A stretch of DNA of 64,000 bases from Candidatus Baltobacteraceae bacterium (GCA_036488875.1 DASXGW010000002.1:248001-312000), one strand, 5' to 3'; positions 41,867 to 51,365 are shown, numbered from the stretch's first letter. Numbers and translations: made by a program. Notes: generated from the letters alone by a model not told the origin.

Positions 41867-43273
41867 ATGGCCACCACCGTTCCCTCGGACCGGGCAACCG
41901 GTCCTACATACTGTAATAACGCGCTCGAAGCGATCGGAAACACACCGCTCGTCAAGCTCAATAAGGTGACCGACGGCGCTGCGTGTCTCGTTTTGGCGAA
42001 AGTCGAATACGTCAATCCCGGCGGCAGCGTAAAAGACCGCCCGGCAATCGCCATGCTCGACGCCGCCGAGAAACAAGGTCAACTCAAGCCCGGTGGAACG
42101 ATCGTCGAACCCACCAGCGGCAACACCGGAACCGGTTTGGCCATGGCTGCCGCGATCCGCGGCTATCGCTGCATCCTGGTGATGCCCGATAAGATGTCGC
42201 GCGAAAAGATCGATCTGCTGCGCGCCTACGGCGCCGACGTCGTCGTCACGCCGACCAACGTTCCGGCCGACTCTCCGGAATCGTACTACGGCGTGGCCAA
42301 CCGCCTCGCCGCCGAGATCCCGGGGGCGTTTCAGCCTAACCAATTTCACAACCATTTCAATCCCGACGCGCATTACCACTCGACGGGTCCGGAGATTTGG
42401 CAGCAGACGCACGGAACGATCACGCACTTCGTCGCCGGCGTTGGGACGGGCGGGACGATTTCCGGAACGGCTCGCTATTTGAAGGAACAAAATCCAAACA
42501 TCCACGTCGTCGGCGCCGATCCAGAAGGCTCGATCTATTCGGGCGATATTCCGCGGTCGTTTGCGGTCGAGGGTATCGGCATGAACTATCTGCCCGAAAC
42601 CGTCGATCTGCGCGTGATCGACGAAGTCGTCCGCGTTTCGGACCGCGACTCGTTCCTCATGGCGCGCCGAATTACGCGCGAAGAAGGCTTGCTCGTCGGC
42701 GGTTCGTCGGGAACGGCCGCGGTTGCCGCCGTCAGGCTCGCCAAGACGCTGCCCAAAGAGGCGATCGTCGTCGTCGTCTTCCCGGATTCGGGGCGCGGCT
42801 ACATGTCGAAGATCTTCAACGACGACTGGATGATCGCCAACGGGTTCCTTCCCGACGCAAAGCGGCGCGCGACCGTCGGCGACGTGTTGCGGGGAAAGAC
42901 GCCGATTCCGCAGCTCATCACCGTCCAGCAAGACGACACGGTCAAGACCGCCCTCGATCTGCTGCGCAAGTACGAGATCTCGCAGTTGCCCGTCATGAAC
43001 GGCAGCGAACACGTCGGCAGCGTCAACGACATCGGCGTTATGCAGGCCGTCTTCGATCACGCCGACATCGTGCACGAGCCCATCAGCGAGGTCATGGGAC
43101 GCGCGTTCCCGGTGCTCGAGCAGTCCGAGGAAATCGAGCGTGCCTACAAGCTGCTCACGCTGGCCAACCCGGCCATCGTCGTCACCGACGACGGCGACCC
43201 GATCGGCGTGGTGACGCGGCAAGACATCATCACGTTCTTGTCGACAAGCTCGGAAGTCGTTAGGAAAGCATGA
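41867..43273 (+). CDS. Cystathionine beta-synthase with C-terminal CBS domain pair
   Basis: The 468-residue product has a PLP fold II domain: IGNTPLVKLNKV, the PLP lysine in NPGGSVKDRPA, TSGNTGTGLA and GVGTGGTISGTARY. Two CBS motifs follow from about residue 340 (TPIPQLITVQQDDTV, VGSVNDIGVM, PIGVVTRQDII). Enzymes of this layout join homocysteine and serine. Cysteine synthase activity cannot be excluded, but pairing with the next gene argues for reverse transsulfuration. I start at the ATG at 41867; the frame is open upstream without a family match. Confidence 0.88.
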   Translation: MATTVPSDRATGPTYCNNALEAIGNTPLVKLNKVTDGAACLVLAKVEYVNPGGSVKDRPAIAMLDAAEKQGQLKPGGTIVEPTSGNTGTGLAMAAAIRGYRCILVMPDKMSREKIDLLRAYGADVVVTPTNVPADSPESYYGVANRLAAEIPGAFQPNQFHNHFNPDAHYHSTGPEIWQQTHGTITHFVAGVGTGGTISGTARYLKEQNPNIHVVGADPEGSIYSGDIPRSFAVEGIGMNYLPETVDLRVIDEVVRVSDRDSFLMARRITREEGLLVGGSSGTAAVAAVRLAKTLPKEAIVVVVFPDSGRGYMSKIFNDDWMIANGFLPDAKRRATVGDVLRGKTPIPQLITVQQDDTVKTALDLLRKYEISQLPVMNGSEHVGSVNDIGVMQAVFDHADIVHEPISEVMGRAFPVLEQSEEIERAYKLLTLANPAIVVTDDGDPIGVVTRQDIITFLSTSSEVVRKA

Positions 43274-43302
43274 CCCTTCGACTTCGCTTAGGATGACAGA
43301 GT
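43274..43302 (+). repeat. Short palindromic repeat copy 2, between the transsulfuration genes
   Basis: CCCTTCGACTTCGCTTAGGATGACAG begins right after the TGA stop of the upstream gene (shown as halves CCCTTCGACTTCGCT and TAGGATGACAG) and ends just before the next start. It matches the copy at 25165-25201. Confidence 0.75.
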
Positions 43303-43307
43303 AAGGA

Positions 43308-44465
43308 ATGAAATTTTCAACCAGAGCAATTCACGTCGGGCAGGATGCAGATCCCACGACGGGCGCCACCATCGTTCCGATCTACCAGACGTCGACCTAC
43401 ACGCAAGATCGTGTCGGCGAGCACAAGGGCTTCGACTATAGCCGTACGGTCAACCCTACCCGCGTCGCGTTAGAAAAGCAGCTGGCAGCGCTGGAGGACG
43501 GCAGTTACGGCAGCGCGTTTGCCAGCGGTATGGCCGCGACGGCGGCCGTGCTCAACCTGCTCTCGGCCGGCGACCACGCCGTCGTCAGCGACGATCTCTA
43601 CGGCGGAACCTACCGCCTCTTCTCACGCGTCCTCGCACGCTACGGGTTGCATTTCACGTACGTCGACATGACCGACCTCGAAGCCGTCCGCGCCGCGATC
43701 GAGCCGGCGACCAAGCTCTTCTGGCTCGAAACGCCGACCAACCCGCTGCTCAAGCTCGTCGACATTCGAGCCGTCGTCGCGATGCGCAAGCCCGGGCAAA
43801 TCGTCGCCGTCGACAACACCTTCGCAACGCCCTATTTCCAGCAACCGCTGACGCTCGGTGCGGACGTCGTCGTTCACTCGACGACGAAATACATCGGCGG
43901 CCATAGCGACGTCGTCGGCGGCGTCGCGATCACCAACGACAAGGACCTTCACGAGACTATCAAGTTCCATCAGAACGCCGTCGGCGGCGTGCCGGGACCG
44001 CACGATGCCTGGCTGACGATGCGCGGCGCCAAGACGCTCGCGTTACGGATGCGCGAGCACGCGCACAACGCGCAAGCCGTGGCCGAGTTCCTGGAGTCGC
44101 ACGACGAGGTCGCACGCGTCTACTATCCGGGTCTTCCGTCGCATCCGCAGCACGCGCTTGCGAAGCGCCAAATGAGCGGCTTCGGCGGAATGGTATCTTT
44201 CGTCTTGACGGGGCCACCGGAGCGCGGACTCGATTTCGCGCATCGATTGAAGTACTTCAGCTTGGCAGAAAGCCTCGGCGGCGTCGAATCGCTGATCTGT
44301 CATCCCGCGCGGATGACCCACGGTTCGATTCCGAAGGAGGATCGCGAACGCCGCGGCGTCACCGACGGACTGCTTCGCCTATCGGTCGGCATCGAAGACG
44401 AGGACGATTTGATCGACGATCTGACTCAGGCGCTCGCCGCGGTCGCGCCGGTCACCGCCGTTTAG
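43308..44465 (+). CDS. Cystathionine gamma-lyase/synthase family PLP enzyme
   Basis: The 385-residue product has the Cys/Met-metabolism PLP signature: YSRTVNPTRVALEKQLAALE, ASGMAATAAVLNLL, VDNTFATPYFQQP and the PLP lysine in VVHSTTKYIGGHSDVVGG. It ends with ESLICHPARMTHGSIP. Sequence alone does not separate gamma-lyase from gamma-synthase. Together with the cystathionine beta-synthase it would convert homocysteine to cysteine. TAAGGA directly precedes the ATG. Confidence 0.9.
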   Translation: MKFSTRAIHVGQDADPTTGATIVPIYQTSTYTQDRVGEHKGFDYSRTVNPTRVALEKQLAALEDGSYGSAFASGMAATAAVLNLLSAGDHAVVSDDLYGGTYRLFSRVLARYGLHFTYVDMTDLEAVRAAIEPATKLFWLETPTNPLLKLVDIRAVVAMRKPGQIVAVDNTFATPYFQQPLTLGADVVVHSTTKYIGGHSDVVGGVAITNDKDLHETIKFHQNAVGGVPGPHDAWLTMRGAKTLALRMREHAHNAQAVAEFLESHDEVARVYYPGLPSHPQHALAKRQMSGFGGMVSFVLTGPPERGLDFAHRLKYFSLAESLGGVESLICHPARMTHGSIPKEDRERRGVTDGLLRLSVGIEDEDDLIDDLTQALAAVAPVTAV

Positions 44466-45052
44466 TCGCCGCGGCCGGTCGGATAGCGCACGGCGGTAAC
44501 GTTCCGCAGCATCGTCCGCGCCTGTTCGCTGCTAACGGCGCCCAGCGTGCCGGCAACCGATAGCACGACGCCGCGCGTTCCGTCTCCCCACACCACGGCG
44601 AACTCTTTGCGCGAGTCAAAGCCGCTGCCCATCGTTATCTCGACGAACTGCGCCGGCATGCCGTTGAGCAGCGAGATCGGCGTCTTGTTCTTGATGAGCA
44701 CGCCGTCCGCGGCGCCGTGCATCTGGCTCTCGAACTGGCCTTCCCACTGCTCGGGTGCGCCTTCGTACGACTCCATCGAGAGATCGATAACGACCGCGTT
44801 CTCTTTTCCCGGCCGAATGATCCAGCGAGCGACGGGCTGGAGATCCTGGCCGAGTTGCTGCACGTCGACCTCGCGGCGCCCTAATAAGTACGCCTCGGGC
44901 GGCGCCGTGAAGTTCATCCCGGCGTCGGAATACGTATGCGGATCGGGCGTCGGCGTTGGCTCGGCGACTTGCGCGCGCGGAGCGGCGGTCGTTCCCAAGG
45001 CGAGAACGAGCGTCGTTACGAGCAGCAGCGCTGCTTCCTTAAATCGTTTCAT
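44462..45052 (-). CDS. Hypothetical secreted protein
   Basis: The 196-residue product has a signal peptide (ALLLVTTLVLALGTTAAPRA), a short Thr/Pro linker and a compact domain with MNFTAPPEAYLLGRRE, ESYEGAPEQWEGQFESQM and AQFVEITMGSGFDSRKEFAVV. It resembles proteins that carry a PsbP/lipoprotein-like fold, but I cannot name a family. It starts at an ATG that overlaps the esterase stop (ATGA), so the two are coupled. Confidence 0.6.
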   Translation of the reverse strand: MKRFKEAALLLVTTLVLALGTTAAPRAQVAEPTPTPDPHTYSDAGMNFTAPPEAYLLGRREVDVQQLGQDLQPVARWIIRPGKENAVVIDLSMESYEGAPEQWEGQFESQMHGAADGVLIKNKTPISLLNGMPAQFVEITMGSGFDSRKEFAVVWGDGTRGVVLSVAGTLGAVSSEQARTMLRNVTAVRYPTGRGD

Positions 45053-46077
45053 TCCTTGGTATCCAAAACGGCGGTGAGGGCCGGCAGAGAGACTTCGTAG
45101 CGGTAGCCGACATTGCGATGGTCGTCGTCGAATTCCTCGTGCCGCACCTCGAGGCCGAGGTCGCGAATGCGCTGGGTCACCACTCGCGCCCCGATGTCCA
45201 GACCGTACTCGTCGCGCCGGCCGCAGTCCAAGTAGCGCAAGCGCAGCCGTTCCAAACGGTCGCGAGCGCCGGCGACTCGCTCGGCCGGGTCGAACGACAG
45301 CCAACGGGCAAAGACATCCTCGCGCAGCTCGCCCGTCTTCTTCTCAAAGGGCAGGTCGAGGTCGAAGGCACGGCTCGAGGCGGGCGAATACGCCGCCGCG
45401 TAGCCCAACATTTCCATCGTGGAATACTCCGGGCCGGCGCGCTTATGCTTGCGCTCGAACGCGTCGACGAAGGCGCCAATATCGAACTGATACCTCTCGA
45501 GCGTGCGGTGCACGTCGGGAAACGCCATCGGATGCGCGTAGCGGAAATACGAATCGCCGCTATGCGACGCAAACGCGCAAAACGTGCCTGGATGCTCGAG
45601 AACCAAGTGCATCGCACCAAAACCGCCCGACGACTTGCCAAGCACGGCGCGACCGCCTTCACGCGCAATGGTACGGTAGCGTTTGTCCACGTATCCGACG
45701 ATCTCGTCGACGACGTACGTCGCGTAGTTGCCGTTGTGGATCGAGTCGACGTATTGCGAGCCGCCCAGTCGCGTAAAGCCGTCGACCGCGACGAGGATCG
45801 AGGGCGGCATTCGGCGTTCGGTAACGAGCCTATCGACCCACTGAAACACGTTGGTCTCCCACGGCCGCGAGCCGAGCAGGGCCGCGACGTTGCCGGTGTA
45901 GCCGTGCAGCACGTAGAGCACCGGATAGCGCCGCGACGCTTCCTCGTCGTAGCCGGGCGGCACGTACACTGCCAGAGGCCGTTCGCTCGGATCGCCCAAC
46001 GGGTTTCCTGCGAGCGCCGTGCTTTGAATGAAATCGATACGCAGGTCGCCGCGAAGGCCGAGGAGCTTGGCAAGCAT
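45049..46077 (-). CDS. Esterase, enterochelin-esterase/antigen-85-like alpha/beta hydrolase
   Basis: The 342-residue enzyme has VYVPPGYDEEASRRYPVLYV, LHGYTGN, the nucleophile elbow VLGKSSGGFGAMHL and the histidine in EFDDDHRNVGYRY. This is the putative-esterase family (Fes/EstA/antigen 85). No signal peptide is seen from the ATG at 46077, so it would act in the cytoplasm unless export is unusual. Its start faces the GH35 gene with almost no gap. Confidence 0.83.
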   Translation of the reverse strand: MLAKLLGLRGDLRIDFIQSTALAGNPLGDPSERPLAVYVPPGYDEEASRRYPVLYVLHGYTGNVAALLGSRPWETNVFQWVDRLVTERRMPPSILVAVDGFTRLGGSQYVDSIHNGNYATYVVDEIVGYVDKRYRTIAREGGRAVLGKSSGGFGAMHLVLEHPGTFCAFASHSGDSYFRYAHPMAFPDVHRTLERYQFDIGAFVDAFERKHKRAGPEYSTMEMLGYAAAYSPASSRAFDLDLPFEKKTGELREDVFARWLSFDPAERVAGARDRLERLRLRYLDCGRRDEYGLDIGARVVTQRIRDLGLEVRHEEFDDDHRNVGYRYEVSLPALTAVLDTKE

Positions 46078-46082
46078 TGGCG

Positions 46083-48542
46083 ATGGGTTCGCGAACGTCG
46101 CTGACGATGCATCTTCTGATCGCCGCGCTCTTGGCATGGAACACGTGGCATACCTCGGCGATCGTGCAAGACCACGGTTATCCCGTCTTCACCGTCGACC
46201 GTCAACCGTTTTTCGTTTACGGTGCCGCCTTCTTCTACGAGCGCATTCCGCGCGACCGCTGGGAAGCATCGCTCGACGCCTATCGAGCGATGGGCATCAA
46301 TACGATCGATCTCTACGTTATCTGGAACTGGCATCAGCCGTCGGCAGCAGTGCTTCCCGATTTTAGCGGTGCAACGGATCCCAGGCGCGACCTCAAAGCG
46401 TTGCTTCGGCTGATCCACCAACGCGGACTCAAAGTGATCTTGCGTCCGGGTCCCGTGATCCGCAACGAGTGGCGCAACGGCGGATATCCGGATTGGCTGC
46501 TGAGGCGGCCGGAGTACAACATGCCGCTCCACGACATTCTCGAGGGGCGTTATCCGGCTACCGCGACGCTTCAGAACGCTCACGCCGATGCTGCCGCGTC
46601 GGAATGGCTGGCGAACTCGACGCATCTTCGCTATGCATCGCAGTGGCTGCGCGACGTCTTAACGGCGGTTGCGCCCTACAGCCACGACGTCATCGCGATC
46701 GCACTCGACGACGATCAGGGCGCCTACATCGACAACGACACTTATCCCGCGCCGCACTGGCACGAGTACGTCGATTTTCTCCGCTTGGCCGTCCAGAGCA
46801 TCGTGGGTGACCGCGTTCCCCTGTTTCTCAATACGTTCGAGATGAAAGTTCCGGCCGCCGCGCCGGCATGGTCGTGGGGCGACTGGTATCAGAGCGACGC
46901 GTACTCGATTGGCGCGCACGATCTCGCCGAGCTCGACTTCGCCACCGGATTGCTGCAGACGCAGCCGCACGTGCCGTTGATGCAAGCCGAGTTTCAAGCC
47001 GGCTGGCTGCAGGGTGCCGACGAAGGTAAACCGCGTCCCGCCGATCCAACGAATACAACGCTCGCGCTCAACGAACTCTTGCGCGACGGGATGCACGGCA
47101 TCGTGAACTTCCCGGTGCAGGATACGGTATATCCAGCCGGCTGGGAAGTGCCGTGGGCGAACTGGGACTATTTCTGGGACGCGGCGCTGACCGACGGTTT
47201 GGAGACGTCGCCGCGGTACGGGCCGACGGCCGAGTTTGGCATTTGGGCCATACGTCGATACGGCCGGCTGCTAGCCCGAACCCATCCAGCCTTCGATGCG
47301 GCCATCATTTGGCCGCCGAGTCTCTATCAAGCCAAAACCTTGACGAACGCCGATTTTGCTGCATTCAGGGACGCGACGCTGGCAATGCAGCGCGACTGTC
47401 ACGCCCGACGTTTGAACTGCGCGCTGGTCGATCTGTCATACGCGGATGCGGTTTGGCTTCATCAGTATCCCAAGTTCGTGCTTCCGGTTGTCCTAAGCGG
47501 TGCGCCTCCCATGCGGCTACTGCCGCAAGCCGTGCACCGGCTCCGATCACTACAGCGCTCGGGGAAGCTGCTCACGAACCTTTCAAACGTCCGGCCGTTG
47601 CTCGACGCGAGTTCATCGACGCTGCTCCTCGCCGACGATTCCAAGTTCGCGTTCGTCGATACCATTAACGCTAGCGCATCGCCGCGCAAAATAGGGCCTC
47701 TTCGCGTAAGGCTGGCAAATGGTACGATCACGGTACCTTCTTTCGCACTCGAAGCGCGATCTGCGCGCGTTATTCCCGTGGGAATTTCAAGCCGCTGCGA
47801 ATCAGCGTGCGTTATCAGGGAATCCGGGGTCGGTCACGGAGAACCTTTTACAAAGACACCGAAGCCGATATACGTCGACTTTTCCGCGGAGGCCGGCGCG
47901 CGCTTTCGCCGGCTATTCGGCGGTCCATACCCCTACAATGACGTCGCAACGAGCATCGGCCTATTGCGCGACGCCGTCGATCCCGAGCCGTCGCCGTCGA
48001 CGCGTGACTACATTGCCGCTTACACGCATCCGATCCCAGCCGGAACGTTTAATCGACCATACGATTGCGGGCACGCTGCGCTATCTCCGAATACCACGGT
48101 ACACTGCGTTTACGACGCACCCGACATTCCCAACGGGGGAGCGTTGTTCGAGCGCACGATCCGAAACGGTGCGAGCGGCGATATCGTCGTCAACGAACGG
48201 TTCACTCCTCACGACGCCGCATCGACCGCACGTTTGAAGAGTATCTCCGGTTTCGCCTACGCCGATGGCGATACCGTGGTGCGTCCGCCCGACGCCAACG
48301 GCGTCGGGATCCTCGACCACGGACGGTTGGCGATGCTGCGTTGGCTGCCCGGTGACGTCGCAAGCGTCGACGTGCGACTGACGCGGGGTGCCGCAATCGT
48401 CACCCTAATCTGCGCGCGGCGCGACGTCGAGTTTCACCTCGCCATCGTTGCGGTAGCCGATGCCGCCGGGGCGGAAAGCTTGTTACGCGAGCCGATCTAC
48501 GGTTTTACGGAGAAGATCGTTCCGCAACCCAGCGAACCGTAG
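46083..48542 (+). CDS. GH35-like beta-galactosidase family glycosidase, secreted
   Basis: The 819-residue protein (alternative ATG at 46107 leaves the signal peptide HLLIAALLAWNTW near the start) has the GH35 TIM barrel start: FFVYGAAFFYERIPRDRWE, DAYRAMGINTIDLYVIWNWH and LRPGPVIRNEWRNGGYPDWL. The presumed nucleophile Glu is in LMQAEFQAGWLQG. At the acid/base site the usual ENEYG is replaced by DDDQG, so activity may differ from classical beta-galactosidases. The C-terminal 350 residues are beta-rich and unassigned. The 3' end overlaps the convergent GloVer gene by 46 bases. Confidence 0.78.
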   Translation: MGSRTSLTMHLLIAALLAWNTWHTSAIVQDHGYPVFTVDRQPFFVYGAAFFYERIPRDRWEASLDAYRAMGINTIDLYVIWNWHQPSAAVLPDFSGATDPRRDLKALLRLIHQRGLKVILRPGPVIRNEWRNGGYPDWLLRRPEYNMPLHDILEGRYPATATLQNAHADAAASEWLANSTHLRYASQWLRDVLTAVAPYSHDVIAIALDDDQGAYIDNDTYPAPHWHEYVDFLRLAVQSIVGDRVPLFLNTFEMKVPAAAPAWSWGDWYQSDAYSIGAHDLAELDFATGLLQTQPHVPLMQAEFQAGWLQGADEGKPRPADPTNTTLALNELLRDGMHGIVNFPVQDTVYPAGWEVPWANWDYFWDAALTDGLETSPRYGPTAEFGIWAIRRYGRLLARTHPAFDAAIIWPPSLYQAKTLTNADFAAFRDATLAMQRDCHARRLNCALVDLSYADAVWLHQYPKFVLPVVLSGAPPMRLLPQAVHRLRSLQRSGKLLTNLSNVRPLLDASSSTLLLADDSKFAFVDTINASASPRKIGPLRVRLANGTITVPSFALEARSARVIPVGISSRCESACVIRESGVGHGEPFTKTPKPIYVDFSAEAGARFRRLFGGPYPYNDVATSIGLLRDAVDPEPSPSTRDYIAAYTHPIPAGTFNRPYDCGHAALSPNTTVHCVYDAPDIPNGGALFERTIRNGASGDIVVNERFTPHDAASTARLKSISGFAYADGDTVVRPPDANGVGILDHGRLAMLRWLPGDVASVDVRLTRGAAIVTLICARRDVEFHLAIVAVADAAGAESLLREPIYGFTEKIVPQPSEP

Positions 48543-49774
48543 CAGCCGCCGCTTCCGCCGCTCAAGGTCGTACCGTACAGCAAACCATTCCAATACAACA
48601 AATCGCCTTGCGGAGCGGAACCATCGGAAACACCGCCGTTAAAGCGGTGCAGAACCGAAAACGTTCCCGACGGGGTCATCTTGAAGAGCGTTCCGCAGCC
48701 CAGACCGACTTTGCACGTATTGCCGCCCCGCGCCGCCACACCGTAAAACGCGCCGTTTACGTAGGTTAATCCGGTCTGCGGATTCCCGCCGTCGGAGCCG
48801 TCTCCAAAACGGTGTACCACCGTCTCCTTGCCGGATGCGTCGATTTTGAAGATCGTCCCGCATCCAAGATTCTGACGGCAGCCTTTTCCCCCGCCACCCG
48901 TTAGCGTCGTCCCGTACAGCGAGCCGCCTTGCGCCAATAGCGGTGCCCAGGGATACGCGCCGTCCTTCCCGCCCTTGAAGCTGTAAACGACGCGTTGTTT
49001 TCCCGACGGTGCCAGCCCGAAGATGGTGCCTTTGTTGTTCGCTCCGCCGCTAAACGTCGTGCCGTACAGTAACCCGTTCACAACGATCATGCTGGCCAGC
49101 GGAGAGGAACCATTTGCACCCGAGAACGTGAAGACGGTGCGTTCCTTTCCGGAGGTCGTGATGCTGAAGATGGTTCCGCATCCGCCTTCACCGCACGCTT
49201 TTTTCCCGCCGCCGCCGTATTGTGCGGCCCCGTATAGCGTCCCGCCAAGCGTGACGAGCCCGACCTGAGGAGTCGCGCCGTCGGCGGTGCCCTCAAAACG
49301 ATAGAGGATTCGTTCGCGACCGGTACCGCTTACGGCGAAAATCGTTCCGCATCCGCTTGCATAGTAATGAAAGTGGCACGGATACCCGCCGCCCGACGTC
49401 GTGTCGCCGAATAACGTGCCGTCGACCTCGGTCAGACTCGTGTATGGGTTGAATCCGTCTTCCACTCCGGCGAAACTATACAGCGCTCGTTCTTGCCCCG
49501 ACGGCGTCACCGCAAAGACCACGCCCCCGGCGTGCGCGCCGCCGTTAAAGGTCGTGCCGTAGAACGTTCCATTGGAGACGATAAGGCCGGCTTCGGGATT
49601 AGCGCCGCCGGAGGCGCCGTCGAACGTGTGCACGATTCTATACCGCGCGTTGGCGGCCCGATGCGGCGACGCGTTCGGAGCAATCGAAGGCAGCGACATC
49701 GCTTGGCCGGAGCAGGCCGCCAGCAGAATCCCGATGAGAACGCACGGCACCAGTCGCACGGCGCGCTTGTTCAC
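48497..49774 (-). CDS. GloVer-repeat (YGTT..GG) lipoprotein, second copy
   Basis: The product (425 residues from the GTG at 49774) has a lipoprotein signal (VPCVLIGILLAACSG) and about eight repeats of the form FYGTTFNGGAHAGGVVFAVT. Several repeats have a pair of cysteines in an inserted loop (KVGLGCGTLF, YGSLGCGTIF), which the copy at 33389-34558 mostly lacks. It is probably a surface propeller. The start is uncertain because no clear ribosome site precedes it. Confidence 0.82.
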   Translation of the reverse strand: MNKRAVRLVPCVLIGILLAACSGQAMSLPSIAPNASPHRAANARYRIVHTFDGASGGANPEAGLIVSNGTFYGTTFNGGAHAGGVVFAVTPSGQERALYSFAGVEDGFNPYTSLTEVDGTLFGDTTSGGGYPCHFHYYASGCGTIFAVSGTGRERILYRFEGTADGATPQVGLVTLGGTLYGAAQYGGGGKKACGEGGCGTIFSITTSGKERTVFTFSGANGSSPLASMIVVNGLLYGTTFSGGANNKGTIFGLAPSGKQRVVYSFKGGKDGAYPWAPLLAQGGSLYGTTLTGGGGKGCRQNLGCGTIFKIDASGKETVVHRFGDGSDGGNPQTGLTYVNGAFYGVAARGGNTCKVGLGCGTLFKMTPSGTFSVLHRFNGGVSDGSAPQGDLLYWNGLLYGTTLSGGSGGCYGSLGCGTIFSVKP

Positions 49775-49841
49775 CCCGTACGCATGAAACGCCTTTGCAT
49801 ACGGGAACTCGGCGCCCGCCGCTTGAAGCGACTGCCGCGTT

Positions 49842-51365
49842 GTGACCGAATCGAGCGGCGACCGCCTGAACGACGCGTTGCGGCGCACGAGCGCGCATCT
49901 GTGTGCCGCCGGCGGCGTTCGCGCCGAGTACGTAACCGCCGTGACGGGCGATCGTGACGAACGCGTCGCCGGATTTTCCATGACCGTCGCGCGCGCGCAC
50001 GACGGGTTGCTCGCGGCGCTGCTGGAGGACTTCAACGCTCCGCACGAGGCCTCTGCAGCCGTTCGCGACGCCAATCCAAGCGCCGCGCGCGCATTTTCCG
50101 TCTCCGTTTGCGGCACTGGGCTGCGCTACGCGCTTCTTCTCGGCGACGACGGGTGGCGATGGGGCGACGGGCATTGGCAGCAATTCTCCCTACGGCGCGG
50201 CTTTCTCCCGACGCCGAACGGCGGGAGCGAACTGCTCGACGTCTGCCGCGGATCGTCGCGCCGAATCGTGGATGCATTGCTCCAGCACCGCCTCGTGCAG
50301 ATGGGTTCGCCGTACTGGCTCCAATGCAGCGACGGACGAGTCGAATGCGTCGCGGTCGAGTTTCCCTGGTATCCCGATCCGGCATCGCTAACGACGCTGG
50401 CTTCGCTTTCGCGCAGCGCGCCCGTCACCGCCATCGAACTCGATTTGACTCAAGACCACGTGCGGTTCTTTACTCGCCTTTCGGCGACCCTAGAGCACGT
50501 TCCCAACGAACTCGCCGGCTTCCAGACCGCCGTCGCGCGCAGCGCCGAGGTGGAGCGCGAGCGCTTCTTGCGCGAGGTTCCCGCGCTCGATCCGGCGCTG
50601 CCGCAAACCGTTTCGGCGCCGCCGGAAATCGCTGCCTTCGACGACGCCTCCTTTGAATCGTGGCGCCCGGTTCTTGGCGAGGGGCTGCACTTTCACTTCG
50701 GTATTTTCGATCCAAGCGTGACCGACCCCGACGACGCGGCGATGACGGCTGCGCTGCGGCGTTCGATTACGGACCTCTTCCCGTTCGTGCCCGAGGGCAG
50801 CACGCTGTACGACGTGGGCTGCGGATGGGGCGGTCCGCTCGGTATTTGGACGAAAGAGCGCCGCTGCCGCGCTCTGGGTCTAACGCCGAGCGCAACGCAA
50901 TATGCGTATATCGCTTCGCACGGCCTAGCGGTTCGTTATGGCGACGCGGAACACACGATGCCGCCTGGACCGTTCGATTGCGCGGTCTTTCTGGAGTCGC
51001 TCGAGTATCTAACGCACAAGGAAGAGCTCTTGCGCACGATGCACGCCTTCGTAAAACGCGTCGTCATGCGCGTCAACTGCGCCGAGTTTCCAATTCCCTC
51101 GACCGGACTGCAAATGTCGGCGCCGTCGAAAGACGAATTACGCGACCTGCTCGAGGTCACCGGCTGGCGCATCGTGCACTGGGCCGATCGCCGAGGCGAA
51201 ACGTTGCCCACAGCTACGGTGTGGAAACGCCGGATGCAGGCGCTGCCGCCGGGTCGCGACGAGCATCTCGACAAACTGCGGCGTTGGGCCGACTTCGTAA
51301 CGTCAAATCAAGACATCTTCGTGCGGATCAGCCCGCACATCGAGGTCGTCGCCGACCGCGATTAG
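49842..51365 (+). CDS. Two-domain protein with C-terminal class I SAM methyltransferase
   Basis: The 507-residue product starts at a GTG. Residues from about 310 form a class I methyltransferase: the SAM loop LYDVGCGWGGPLGIW, ALGLTPSATQYAYI, and FDCAVFLESLEYLTHKEELL as motif II. This recalls cyclopropane-synthase-like and small-molecule methyltransferases. The N-terminal 290 residues contain WYPDPASLTTLASL and LTQDHVRFFTRLSAT and match nothing I know. Its 3' end overlaps the dlt-like operon's last gene by four bases in convergent orientation. Its substrate could be the same envelope polymer, but that is a guess. Confidence 0.75.
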   Translation: MTESSGDRLNDALRRTSAHLCAAGGVRAEYVTAVTGDRDERVAGFSMTVARAHDGLLAALLEDFNAPHEASAAVRDANPSAARAFSVSVCGTGLRYALLLGDDGWRWGDGHWQQFSLRRGFLPTPNGGSELLDVCRGSSRRIVDALLQHRLVQMGSPYWLQCSDGRVECVAVEFPWYPDPASLTTLASLSRSAPVTAIELDLTQDHVRFFTRLSATLEHVPNELAGFQTAVARSAEVERERFLREVPALDPALPQTVSAPPEIAAFDDASFESWRPVLGEGLHFHFGIFDPSVTDPDDAAMTAALRRSITDLFPFVPEGSTLYDVGCGWGGPLGIWTKERRCRALGLTPSATQYAYIASHGLAVRYGDAEHTMPPGPFDCAVFLESLEYLTHKEELLRTMHAFVKRVVMRVNCAEFPIPSTGLQMSAPSKDELRDLLEVTGWRIVHWADRRGETLPTATVWKRRMQALPPGRDEHLDKLRRWADFVTSNQDIFVRISPHIEVVADRD

